This document shows, piece after piece, positions 1-5,967 of a stretch of DNA of 6,874 nucleotides (positions are counted from its first letter, which is position 1; each line of letters opens with the position of its first letter). This stretch comes from an uncultured Dehalococcoidia bacterium (lineage in GTDB: Bacteria; Chloroflexota; Dehalococcoidia; Tepidiformales; Tepidiformaceae). The notes under the pieces are model-generated. The model saw nothing but the letters and a program-made list of their open reading frames with translations. It was not told the origin of the DNA and did not search any database. The stretch covers positions 1 through 6,874 of the forward strand of contig CALMIW010000642.1 of NCBI GenBank assembly GCA_937864275.1, written 5' to 3'. The position numbers and the translations under genes were made by a program.

Positions 1-246
1 GCCGTCGATGCCGGGCACCGCGCCGTGGTCCTTCAGGTCGAGCCCGGAGCAGAAGCCGCGGCCCGCGCCGGTGATGATGATCGCGCGGACGTCGCGGTCC
101 ACGTTGGCGGCCTGCAGTGTGGACGAGAGGGCGCCCAGCATGGGGCCGCTAATGGCGTTGAGGCGGTCCGGGCGGTTGAAGGGGATGGTGAGAACGTTGC
201 CGTCCTGCTCAACCAGCAGTTCTTCGGTTGGAGAAGGAGGAATCAT
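1..246 (-). CDS. Enoyl-CoA hydratase/isomerase (crotonase family), 5' fragment
   Basis: The visible 82 residues are the N-terminal part of a crotonase-fold protein; the rest lies beyond the left edge. Residues 24-32 read NRPDRLNAI, the usual first conserved block, and residues 59-71 read TGAGRGFCSGLDL, the oxyanion-hole signature that binds the CoA thioester carbonyl in this family. Family members hydrate or isomerise acyl-CoA thioesters in the cytoplasm, in beta-oxidation or aromatic (phenylacetate) breakdown. The catalytic Glu positions lie in the missing part, so the exact reaction cannot be told. The ATG at 244-246 is preceded on the minus strand by GGAG with a 9-base spacer, which supports this start. 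The next gene upstream, the carboxypeptidase, ends 100 bases away and is unrelated in function. Family assignment is firm; substrate is unknown. Confidence 0.9.
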   Translation of the reverse strand, partial: MIPPSPTEELLVEQDGNVLTIPFNRPDRLNAISGPMLGALSSTLQAANVDRDVRAIIITGAGRGFCSGLDLKDHGAVPGIDG

Positions 247-346
247 GGCGTGGCTACTCCGTGCGCGTGGGAATGGATGCGGGGCGAGTGTTGCACCACA
301 GGACTGACCCTGCAACCGAACGCCGTTCGCGCAGAAGGCCAACTGC
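247..346. other. Intergenic spacer upstream of the crotonase gene
   Basis: This 100-base gap separates the stop of the carboxypeptidase gene from the start of the crotonase gene. It holds the crotonase ribosome-binding site (GGAG on the minus strand, near 256-259). It also holds a small inverted repeat, CGAAC-GCC-GTTCG, near 318-330, which is too short and lacks a T-run, so I do not call it a terminator. No convincing promoter was seen. Confidence 0.4.
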
Positions 347-1207
347 CTACTTGAGCAGGAACTCGTGGAGGGTTAGCCCGCTGTCCTTCACCTGCTGAGC
401 GACATCCTTGCCCACGTAGCGGATGTGCCACGGTTCCGGGGCGTAACCGGTGATGGCTTCCTTGCCGTCGGGGTAGCTGACGATGAAGCCGTACTTGTAG
501 GAATTCGCAGCGATCCAGGCCGCTTCCGGCGTGCCGGAGAAGGCTTCGAGTTCAAGGCCGCGGGCAGCCACATCGGCGGTGGTGCCGAGCTGGTGTTCGC
601 TGTGGCCCGGCCTGGCGCTCGTGCGGTCGGCGTACGCCTGCCCGTTCGTCTGCACCCAGTAGTTGTAGGTGCTCACCTGTTCCAGATAGCTGCGGTAGCC
701 GCTGTTCACGTAGAGCTCGAAGCCCTTTTCCTGCTTCGCGGCGGCGAACATCTCGGTAAGGGCGGCCGCCGCTTCGGCGCGGAGGTACGGGCCCCCGGCT
801 ACCTGGCGCAGATCGTTGGGCGCGCAATCGGCAGCCAGCCGGTGCTGCTTGTCGACCGGGGCCTGGATGTCGCCGCAGGCGACCAGGATGCTGCCGTCCG
901 ATCCGGGGGTCGGCTGCGGAGTCTTTGTGGGCTGCTCGGTGTTCGCGGTGGTACTGGTGGCCGGGACATTCGCCGTTTGCTCGGTCGTCGGGGTTTCGGT
1001 CGCGCTCGGTACCGCGGGGGCTGGGCCGTCTCCGCCAGTGAAGGCATCGGCGGCTACGGTGACGAGGAGAATGAAGGCGAAAACGACGGCGACGATGGCG
1101 ACCACCAACACGACAGGAACGTTGCTGCCGCCCTGGGAACCGCCGACCGCCTGGCGTTTGGCAGCCGCAGTGCTGCGCCGTGCCGGGCGGGTCTTGGAGT
1201 CACTCAT
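347..1207 (-). CDS. Membrane-anchored D-alanyl-D-alanine carboxypeptidase, VanY/M15B family
   Basis: The protein has 286 residues. Residues 1-29 are basic and probably cytoplasmic. Residues 30-56 form one hydrophobic helix with no signal-peptidase-like cleavage site. Residues 57-104 are a Pro/Thr/Ala-rich linker. The M15B zinc peptidase domain fills 105-286. Zinc-site motifs are intact: SEHQLGTTAD (203-212) gives H205 and D212, and EPWH (258-261) gives the catalytic E258 and ligand H261. SGYRS (169-173) is the conserved substrate-site block. Cys111 and Cys128 could form a disulfide outside the membrane. The family removes the terminal D-Ala from peptidoglycan pentapeptides; a type II anchor would hold it at the outer face of the membrane. 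No van resistance genes are nearby, so a housekeeping wall-trimming role is more likely than vancomycin resistance. The ATG at 1205-1207 has only a weak AAGG upstream. The alpha/beta hydrolase gene ends 45 bases upstream on the same strand. Confidence 0.93.
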   Translation of the reverse strand: MSDSKTRPARRSTAAAKRQAVGGSQGGSNVPVVLVVAIVAVVFAFILLVTVAADAFTGGDGPAPAVPSATETPTTEQTANVPATSTTANTEQPTKTPQPTPGSDGSILVACGDIQAPVDKQHRLAADCAPNDLRQVAGGPYLRAEAAAALTEMFAAAKQEKGFELYVNSGYRSYLEQVSTYNYWVQTNGQAYADRTSARPGHSEHQLGTTADVAARGLELEAFSGTPEAAWIAANSYKYGFIVSYPDGKEAITGYAPEPWHIRYVGKDVAQQVKDSGLTLHEFLLK

Positions 1208-1252
1208 CGGTAGAGACCTTAACGCGGGCCGCCCTTCCGGCCTATTGGGGCA

Positions 1253-2047
1253 TTACCGGAGACTTACGCGCGGGTCGCGGGAGGCGTCATCCAGGAAGGC
1301 GCGGAGCAGGGAGTTGGTGACCTCCGGCTGCTCCATCTGGACGAAGTGGCCCGTGCCAGCGACCGGTTCCTGTCGGAGGAACATCGTACGGTCACGCAGC
1401 CAGGCGGGGTCGCCCAGGGGCTTCTCTGCCCAGATCGCCATGAACGGCTTGCGGTCCGCCTCCTTAATCAGCCTTGGCATGTCCTGGCCGACGAGGTGGA
1501 GGTCTTCAAGCATGCCGGCCCCGACATCCGCCGGGCAGGTGAGCATGACGCGTTCGAGATAGTCCAGGGCGGCCGGGTGCGGCGGGTCGTAGGCGAAGCT
1601 GCGGATGAAGCCTTCGACGGCGCGCATGGAGCCAGCTTCCCGGATGAGCGAAACCGAGCGCGGGGAGCCGGCGCCGGTTTCGGTGGTGATGGGCGAGTCG
1701 ATGGCGACAACGCCAAGCGTGAGCTCCGGGTGGCGCCCGTTCAGGGCGAGGGCGATGATCCCGCCGAGGCTGTGGCCGACGAGGATGGCGGGGGCTACCC
1801 CGAGTTCGCGAATGACTGCCGCGACGTCTTCGAGCGCCTGACCAACGCGAAAGGGCGGGACGGGCGAGGATTCGCCCCTCCCGCGAAGGTCCACGGCGAT
1901 GCAGCGGTGGTCCTTCGAGAACTCCTCGACCTGGGCAGACCAACAGGTCCGGTCGCAGGCCCAGCCATGGATGAAGACGAACGCGGGCGCACCGGCGCCG
2001 CGATCATCGTAGGAAAGCGTGGCGCCGTTGACCGTCAGTTCCGCCAT
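1253..2047 (-). CDS. Alpha/beta fold hydrolase
   Basis: This 264-residue protein is a single alpha/beta hydrolase domain without signal peptide or membrane segment, so probably cytoplasmic. HGW (27-29) is the oxyanion-hole region, GHSLGG (91-96) is the nucleophile elbow with Ser93, and GTGHF (231-235) carries the catalytic His234. The acid is not in its usual place: the segment after strand 7 reads WAEKPLGDPAW (206-216), with Pro210 where Asp is normally found. Asp213, or Asp117 after strand 6, could substitute. Length and motifs suit small esterases, C-C hydrolases or pimeloyl-ACP-esterase-like enzymes, but the substrate cannot be read from sequence. The gene overlaps the end of the upstream membrane hydrolase gene by 13 bases and has no Shine-Dalgarno sequence of its own, so it is probably translated by coupling from that gene. 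The two hydrolases are not close copies of each other. Confidence 0.9.
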   Translation of the reverse strand: MAELTVNGATLSYDDRGAGAPAFVFIHGWACDRTCWSAQVEEFSKDHRCIAVDLRGRGESSPVPPFRVGQALEDVAAVIRELGVAPAILVGHSLGGIIALALNGRHPELTLGVVAIDSPITTETGAGSPRSVSLIREAGSMRAVEGFIRSFAYDPPHPAALDYLERVMLTCPADVGAGMLEDLHLVGQDMPRLIKEADRKPFMAIWAEKPLGDPAWLRDRTMFLRQEPVAGTGHFVQMEQPEVTNSLLRAFLDDASRDPRVSLR

Positions 2048-3504
2048 CGGGCGATGCGGTGTTGCGGCGCCGGCACGGGTTCGCGCTTCTTGCCGAGGAG
2101 CCTGGCGACGGTGGGGAACGTGGCGATACCAGCGCCCCGGGTGACGGCGGAAGCAGCCGAGCTGCCTTTCTTCGCCCGGCCGCGGTCGGCACGCTCAACC
2201 GCCGCCCGGACATTCGCGGGGGCGTGGCGGGAGCCTTCACTGAGGACGGAGAGCGCCTCCTGGGCGGCCACGCGGGCGCGATCCAGGTCGACCTGGGAGA
2301 GCGACTGGCGAGCGCGGCGGGAACCTTCGGAACCGGCCACGCCCAGGCGCGCGACAACCTCGGCGGCGCGCTCACGCGCGTGTTCGACGTCGGGGGTGTG
2401 GAGCGGCAGATGCCCGGCGACGGCCGACGCGCGACCACGCAGTCTGTGCTGCTGCTGGCGCTGCGCGGCCTCGCGGGCGGCTTTTCGCTTCTTGCCCGAG
2501 CGGGTGACCATGTAACCGGCGCCCGCGAAGAGGAGGATGGCGGCCGCACCGGCGCCGACCAGCACGAAAAGGCTGGGGCCGCGGCGCGAGGCCGCCGTGT
2601 GCTCTTCGAGGAGCTGGTCCAGCGGGAGCGTCCCCGCCGAAGGTTCGAACTCACCGCGTTCCAGATCGCCGAGGAACTCCCGGACACCATCGGTAAAGGC
2701 GTCGGGATTGTCGCCTGGCACGCTATGGCCGGCCCCGGGGACGACAATCAGGCGGGCACGCTGCATTTCGGTGGAGGCCCGTTCGGCGACAGCCTGGGAG
2801 AGGACATCGCTCTCGGCACCGCGAATCAAGAGGGTCGGGACGCGGACGCCTCGGAAGAGCGTCCAGGAGTCATCGTTCCCGGCTTCGCTCCCGATCTTCA
2901 GGCCGCTTTCGGGCTGGCGGAAGCGCTTGTCGAATTTCCAGGTGTACTTGCCGTTTTCGGTAGGCTTGAGACGGTGGCGCATGCGCTCGCGGATGTTCTC
3001 CAGCGTGCGACGCTGATTGAAGCGGTGGGCGATCTCCACGAACTCTTCGAATTCGAGCTCATCCGGGCCGCGCGTGAAGCGGACGATGTTGTCGACGCCT
3101 TCCTTCGCGGACTCCGGCCCGACATCGACGAGGACGAGTGCGCGCACGTGCTGCGGGTAGCGGTTCGTGTAGGTGACCGCGTTCAGCCCGCCCATGCTGT
3201 GGCCGACGAGGATGAAGCGGTCGATCCCCAGTTCCTTGCGGAAGCCCTCGAGGTCTTCCACGAACGCGTCGCGGCTGTAGTTGCCGTCTTCGGCCCAATC
3301 GCTATCGCCGTGGCCGCGCTGGTCGAGCGCGATGAGGCGGTAGCGATCCTGCATACGGTCGGCGAACTCATCGAACATATGCCCGGAAACACCGAAGCCG
3401 TGGAGCATGATGATGGGCTGCGCCTGGGGGTTGCCCCATTCCTGGTAGCTGAGTTTCAGATCGCCGACGTTCACGCTGTGTTCGAGATACCCGGCCGTCA
3501 CCAT
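2035..3504 (-). CDS. Alpha/beta hydrolase with transmembrane segment and long charged C-terminal tail
   Basis: From the ATG at 3502-3504 the protein has 489 residues. Residues 1-285 are an alpha/beta hydrolase: HGFG (35-38) oxyanion region, GHSMGG (101-106) with nucleophile Ser103, GAESD (229-233) with acid Asp233, and GAGH (257-260) with His260, so the triad is complete. Residues 311-333 are one hydrophobic helix, followed directly by RSGKKRK. The remaining ~155 residues are Ala/Arg/Glu-rich, probably helical, with a repeated SEGSR[R/H]A motif at 392-398 and 422-428. There is no signal peptide. I chose this start because GGGAG lies 8 bases upstream; an in-frame ATG at 3517-3519 has no such site. 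Reading further upstream gives a non-homologous extension overlapping the next gene. The substrate is unknown. It is the first gene of a probable two-gene unit with the 264-residue hydrolase. The hydrolase core is certain; the role of the tail is not. Confidence 0.9.
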   Translation of the reverse strand: MVTAGYLEHSVNVGDLKLSYQEWGNPQAQPIIMLHGFGVSGHMFDEFADRMQDRYRLIALDQRGHGDSDWAEDGNYSRDAFVEDLEGFRKELGIDRFILVGHSMGGLNAVTYTNRYPQHVRALVLVDVGPESAKEGVDNIVRFTRGPDELEFEEFVEIAHRFNQRRTLENIRERMRHRLKPTENGKYTWKFDKRFRQPESGLKIGSEAGNDDSWTLFRGVRVPTLLIRGAESDVLSQAVAERASTEMQRARLIVVPGAGHSVPGDNPDAFTDGVREFLGDLERGEFEPSAGTLPLDQLLEEHTAASRRGPSLFVLVGAGAAAILLFAGAGYMVTRSGKKRKAAREAAQRQQQHRLRGRASAVAGHLPLHTPDVEHARERAAEVVARLGVAGSEGSRRARQSLSQVDLDRARVAAQEALSVLSEGSRHAPANVRAAVERADRGRAKKGSSAASAVTRGAGIATFPTVARLLGKKREPVPAPQHRIARWRN

Positions 3505-3531
3505 GGCGTTCACTCCCATCGAGGAATCGCG

Positions 3532-3545
3532 CACTGCACGCAGTG
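3532..3545. promoter_or_regulatory. Near-perfect palindrome CACTGC-AC-GCAGTG, possible operator
   Basis: Six-base arms CACTGC and GCAGTG flank a two-base centre. The site begins just downstream of the predicted transcription start of the hydrolase pair, a position where a bound repressor would block transcription. As RNA, the two-base loop would be too tight without opening the inner pair, so a DNA-binding site is more natural than a hairpin. No regulator gene is adjacent. Confidence 0.3.
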
Positions 3546-3555
3546 GCGAACATTG

Positions 3556-3564
3556 ATGATAGCA
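3556..3564 (-). promoter_or_regulatory. Candidate extended -10 promoter element for the hydrolase pair
   Basis: On the minus strand this reads TGC-TATCAT, matching five of six bases of the TATAAT -10 consensus plus the TGn extension. The hexamer 17 bases upstream, CGTCCA, is a poor -35, which is usual for extended -10 promoters. It would place the transcription start near 3549 and leave a leader of about 45 bases before the ATG at 3504. This is inferred from sequence resemblance only. Confidence 0.4.
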
Positions 3565-3622
3565 CCGTGGAGAACCGATGGACGGCCGGGCCTGCAGACG
3601 ATCGATGACATTCGCGGGGCGA

Positions 3623-4255
3623 TCAGGAGACTGGCGCGAGTCCCTGCTCAACGCGGAGCTGGTTGTACTGGCGGACGAGCGCATCGCCCTGGTAGGCAAA
3701 GCCGCCGCCGGGATTGAACGAGTAGTCGTAGGCGGCGCGGACGGCGAATTCGCCGGTGTAGCCCGCGCGCTCGCCCGCCTGCCACGCTTCGGCGAGCCCC
3801 CTTGCCGCGCGGTCCGCGTTCGCCTCGGGGTCGAAACGGCTGTCGCCCATGCCGTGGCCGTAGCCCTGGTCGTGAAGCTGGAAGAGGCCGACCGAGTGCC
3901 CGCCGTCGCCGACCGCGTCGGGTCTCCCGCCGCTTTCGATGAGCATCACCGCCTTGAGGAAGAGCGGGGGAACGTTGTGCTTCTGGCCGAGCCGGTTGAG
4001 CATCGCGTCCCACTGGTCGGGATCGGCGCTGCTGTTCGATTGGACGGGCGTGTGCGGGTTCGCGAGGCGCTGGGAAGCGCGGCCGGCGGGCGCACTCGCG
4101 CGCTGGCTCGGCCCCGCCTGCGCCGCCGGCGGCCGGTAGCCCGCGGCCACTTCGGAAAACAGCGCCGAGGAGCGGTTGCGCGCGATCTGGCCCGCCTCGC
4201 GCAGGGACACGTGCGCACCGGAGACGACGCCGTTGGCGGTCGGATCGATGGCCAT
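3623..4255 (-). CDS. SLT-type lysozyme-like (putative lytic transglycosylase) protein
   Basis: The protein has 210 residues from the ATG at 4253-4255. Residues 1-80 are low-complexity, rich in Ala, Ser, Pro and Arg. Residues 81-200 look like a soluble-lytic-transglycosylase domain: LFLKAVMLIESGG (98-110) has the expected helix ending in catalytic Glu107, followed by HSVGLFQLHDQGYG (120-133), the usual G-x-x-Q block, and a helical end with AYDYSFNPGG (175-184). The family cleaves the MurNAc-GlcNAc bond of peptidoglycan. There is no obvious Sec signal peptide or membrane helix, which is unusual for a wall-active enzyme; export by another route, or a flagellar or phage-type role, is possible. 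A TTG three codons upstream (4262-4264) is an alternative start. Neither start has a good Shine-Dalgarno sequence. It is transcribed divergently from the DinB-like gene. Domain family likely; activity inferred. Confidence 0.82.
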   Translation of the reverse strand: MAIDPTANGVVSGAHVSLREAGQIARNRSSALFSEVAAGYRPPAAQAGPSQRASAPAGRASQRLANPHTPVQSNSSADPDQWDAMLNRLGQKHNVPPLFLKAVMLIESGGRPDAVGDGGHSVGLFQLHDQGYGHGMGDSRFDPEANADRAARGLAEAWQAGERAGYTGEFAVRAAYDYSFNPGGGFAYQGDALVRQYNQLRVEQGLAPVS

Positions 4256-4343
4256 CTTCCGCAACGCTAGCGGGCCGGGTGGGCACCGGGTATCGCGCGG
4301 ATGCCGTATCCTCGCGCGGCAAACCCCCTACTGGAGCCTTGCC
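4256..4343. promoter_or_regulatory. Divergent intergenic region with repeated TCGCGCGG
   Basis: These 88 bases separate the SLT-type gene (minus) from the DinB-like gene (plus) and should hold both promoters. TCGCGCGG occurs at 4293-4300 and again at 4312-4319, in the same orientation and 19 bases apart. A palindrome CGCTAGCG lies at 4265-4272, close to the SLT start. TATCCT at 4307-4312 is a weak -10 candidate for the plus strand. The DinB-like ribosome-binding site GGAG is at 4333-4336. The repeat could be an operator, or chance in CG-rich DNA. Confidence 0.35.
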
Positions 4344-4847
4344 ATGGCCGAACAGCGCATCCCCGACCCAACCCTCATGGCCAGGCTCCAGCTGAGCGTG
4401 AAAGGCATCGACTGGGCAGCTTCGCTGGTGCAGCCGTGGCAGCACGAGGAAGCCGAAGACATCTGGTCGGCCCATCACCAGCTGGCCCACCTGATCGCCG
4501 TCGAAACCGAAAACTTCCAGCCGCGAATCCGGCGGATGCTCGCCGAAGACGGACCGGTACTGGAATCCTGGGACACCGAAGCGTTCGACGAGCGCTACCG
4601 GCCCGATGGCGACGTCAACGACCTCGCCGAACGTTTCATGACAGAGCGCGCGAAGACCGTGGAGATGTTCAAGGCACTCACGCCCCAACAGTGGTTGCGG
4701 ACGGGAACCTGGCCGGACGGGCGCGAAATCGACCTGGCGTGGCTTGCGGAGAAGGTCCTCTGGCACGCGCTGGACCACTTCGCCCAGCTGCTCGATCTGC
4801 ACGGGGAGTTCGAAAAGCGCCAGGCACCGCGCTGGATGAATGGCTAG
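4344..4847 (+). CDS. DinB-like four-helix-bundle putative metalloenzyme
   Basis: The 167-residue protein has the layout of the DinB/YfiT superfamily: a four-helix bundle with three histidines binding one divalent metal. His49 in SAHHQLAHL (42-50) and the pair His141 and His145 in LWHALDHFAQL (139-149) fit the usual triad. Known relatives include thiol-dependent S-transferases such as bacillithiol or mycothiol transferases and mycothiol-dependent maleylpyruvate isomerase; most members are uncharacterised, so no reaction is assigned. It has no signal peptide or membrane segment. The ATG is preceded by GGAG with a 7-base spacer. The gene is alone on its strand. Its stop codon at 4845-4847 overlaps, in a CTAG, the stop of the convergent P-loop gene. 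Third codon positions are G or C in 33 of the first 40 codons, similar to the PHP gene further right. Confidence 0.85.
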   Translation: MAEQRIPDPTLMARLQLSVKGIDWAASLVQPWQHEEAEDIWSAHHQLAHLIAVETENFQPRIRRMLAEDGPVLESWDTEAFDERYRPDGDVNDLAERFMTERAKTVEMFKALTPQQWLRTGTWPDGREIDLAWLAEKVLWHALDHFAQLLDLHGEFEKRQAPRWMNG

Positions 4848-5410
4848 GCCGGGAGCGAATCAGCCCACTCGACGATCGCACGGACCGATGCCTCCGGAGT
4901 GAGGCGAGTCACGTCGAGGCGAAGGAAATTGGGGTGGTCGGTCTCGAACGCGGGGAGGTCGTTCAGGCGGGCGCCCTCCACCGGGTCGAGCAACTTCATA
5001 CGCTCGCGGCGGGATTCGGTCCCGATGCGGTTCATCAGCTCCGGCGTCTCGCAGGTGAGCAGGACCGGGACGAAGCGGCTGTCGCGGGCTTCGGCGAGGG
5101 CAACGTTTTCCAGGAAGAGGGCGTATTCGGAAGCATCGCCGCCCCTGATGTAGTTCGTGAAAATGAACGAGAGGTGCGGCGGTGTAAGCTGCATCATCGC
5201 GGCCAAAACCGTCCGCCCGGCTGCGCGCCCGTACGACCAGACTCCCTCGGGCCGCGGCTTAAACCCGTCCTGGTCGAGCAGGTTGAAGATGACGTTCGCG
5301 ATGGCGGGGTTGTCTACCAGCCGAGCGCCGGTGGCCTCCGCGAGCGCTTTGCCAATCGTGTACTTGCCGACGCCGGGGCTGCCGATGAGGTGGAAGATGG
5401 TCGGTTCCAT
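4844..5410 (-). CDS. P-loop NTPase, small AAA/nucleoside-kinase-like ATP-binding protein
   Basis: The 188-residue protein begins with a beta strand and Walker A loop GSPGVGKYT (10-18). Lys16 is in place, but Tyr17 replaces the usual Ser/Thr, with Thr18 next to it; as far as I recall, this GKYT form occurs in some small kinase-like AAA proteins. VLLTCETPELMNRIG (116-130), followed by ESRRERMK (132-139), resembles the strand and Arg-rich lid of shikimate and nucleoside kinases. Such proteins phosphorylate small molecules or nucleotides; the substrate here is unknown. There is no signal peptide. The ATG at 5408-5410 is preceded by AAGGA with a 5-base spacer, a good ribosome-binding site. It lies 47 bases downstream of the PHP gene on the same strand and may be co-transcribed with it. 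It converges on the DinB-like gene with a 4-base overlap. Confidence 0.85.
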   Translation of the reverse strand: MEPTIFHLIGSPGVGKYTIGKALAEATGARLVDNPAIANVIFNLLDQDGFKPRPEGVWSYGRAAGRTVLAAMMQLTPPHLSFIFTNYIRGGDASEYALFLENVALAEARDSRFVPVLLTCETPELMNRIGTESRRERMKLLDPVEGARLNDLPAFETDHPNFLRLDVTRLTPEASVRAIVEWADSLPA

Positions 5411-5428
5411 GCGGGTCCTTCGTGATCG

Positions 5429-5451
5429 GGAAGCGTAGAAGCACTGCTTCC
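5429..5451 (-). other. Small inverted repeats between the PHP and P-loop genes
   Basis: In the 47-base gap, GAAGC-ACT-GCTTC (5438-5450) is nested within GGAAGC...GCTTCC (5429-5434 and 5446-5451). The two share an arm, so they are alternative pairings. Neither is followed by a run of T on the minus strand, so this is at best a weak terminator or processing site after the PHP gene, and may be chance. Confidence 0.25.
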
Positions 5452-5457
5452 GAGCCG

Positions 5458-5967
5458 CTACTGCACCAGCGAAACCGCCTCGTATGTCCCTGCATGGAGT
5501 TCCCGGAGGAGGTCGGCGTCCGTGCTCAGCGGTGAGAAGAACCGTGTCGCGGCGCGGCCGACTTCGTCCTTCGTGTGCGCGTCGGAGCCGGCGACGCCGG
5601 GGAGCCGGAAGCCCTTGGCGAGGCCGCTGGCGGCAAGGTTCTGAAGCTTGGCGTCCGAACCGTTGGCCGCCTCGACGGAGGCGAAGTACTCGACCGTCTC
5701 GTGCGTGACCCGGAGGAGACCGTCGCGGGCGGGGTGCGCAAGAAACAGGAGCGCGCCCGAGGCCTGCGCGGCTGCGAAGACTTCCCGGGCGATCGCGGAG
5801 AAGCCATGAGGAGGGAGCCCGAAGGCAAGGACGTGTCCCATGTCGGTCGTCAATTCGACCGCCGAGAACACCGGGATGGGCGCCGCTTCGCGCAGCAGGC
5901 GCAACTCGTCGTCATCCCAGGCACGGTCGTGCTCGGTGAGGCAGACTCCGCCAAGCCCGCGTTCGAC
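5458..5967 (-). CDS. PHP-domain metal-dependent phosphoesterase, 5'-truncated
   Basis: The last ~169 residues of a PHP-domain protein are encoded. Visible in order are VERGLGGVCLTEHDRAW (motif II, TEHD), SAVELTTDMGHVLAFG (the E-x-n-H metal block), LFLAHPARDG (metal His), and GVAGSDAHTKDEVGRA (motif IV, SDAH). PHP proteins bind two or three metals and hydrolyse phosphoesters; small stand-alone ones include RNase AM/YciV-like and histidinol-phosphatase-like enzymes. The N-terminal D-L-H-x-H-T motif and about 30-45 residues are missing. Upstream of V-E-R the frame stays open but reads antisense to a 4Fe-4S coding segment, with no PHP similarity. The gene is therefore cut by a breakpoint near 5965-5975 and would lack two metal ligands. 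Hand-counted G/C at third positions is 66 of 80 codons, like the DinB-like gene, so it belongs with the left part of the window. The right boundary is approximate. Confidence 0.85.
   Translation of the reverse strand, partial: VERGLGGVCLTEHDRAWDDDELRLLREAAPIPVFSAVELTTDMGHVLAFGLPPHGFSAIAREVFAAAQASGALLFLAHPARDGLLRVTHETVEYFASVEAANGSDAKLQNLAASGLAKGFRLPGVAGSDAHTKDEVGRAATRFFSPLSTDADLLRELHAGTYEAVSLVQ

Larger units (their letters stand above)
3505..3622. other. Spacer with candidate promoter region of the hydrolase pair
   Basis: This 118-base gap lies between the stop of the SLT-type gene and the start of the membrane hydrolase gene, both on the minus strand. It contains an AT-rich island in otherwise GC-rich DNA, an extended -10-like element, a near-perfect palindrome and the GGGAG ribosome-binding site. 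These suggest that the hydrolase pair is transcribed separately from the SLT gene. Confidence 0.45.

Noticed and set aside
231..307. Plus-strand ATG at 245-247 with an excellent upstream GAAGGAGG
   Set aside because: It would encode only 20 residues with no recognisable feature. The GA-rich string is the reverse complement of Pro-Pro-Ser-Pro codons at the start of the crotonase gene, so it is coincidental.
1227..1242. Inverted repeat GGCCG-CCCTTC-CGGCC between the small hydrolase and carboxypeptidase genes
   Set aside because: A 5-base stem without a T-run is expected often in GC-rich DNA; not enough to call a terminator.
425..2515. Other long plus-strand frames across the carboxypeptidase and small hydrolase genes
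   Set aside because: They are antisense shadows of genes with intact catalytic motifs and carry no domain of their own.
3505..3699. N-terminal extension of the membrane hydrolase to 554 residues
   Set aside because: The extra 65 residues have no hydrolase similarity, overlap the 3' end of the SLT-type gene and lack a ribosome-binding site, whereas the ATG at 3504 has GGGAG at proper spacing.
2059..3717. Long plus-strand open frame (552 codons) opposite the membrane hydrolase
   Set aside because: It is exactly antisense to a gene with all alpha/beta hydrolase motifs and shows no recognisable domain; long antisense frames are common in GC-rich DNA.
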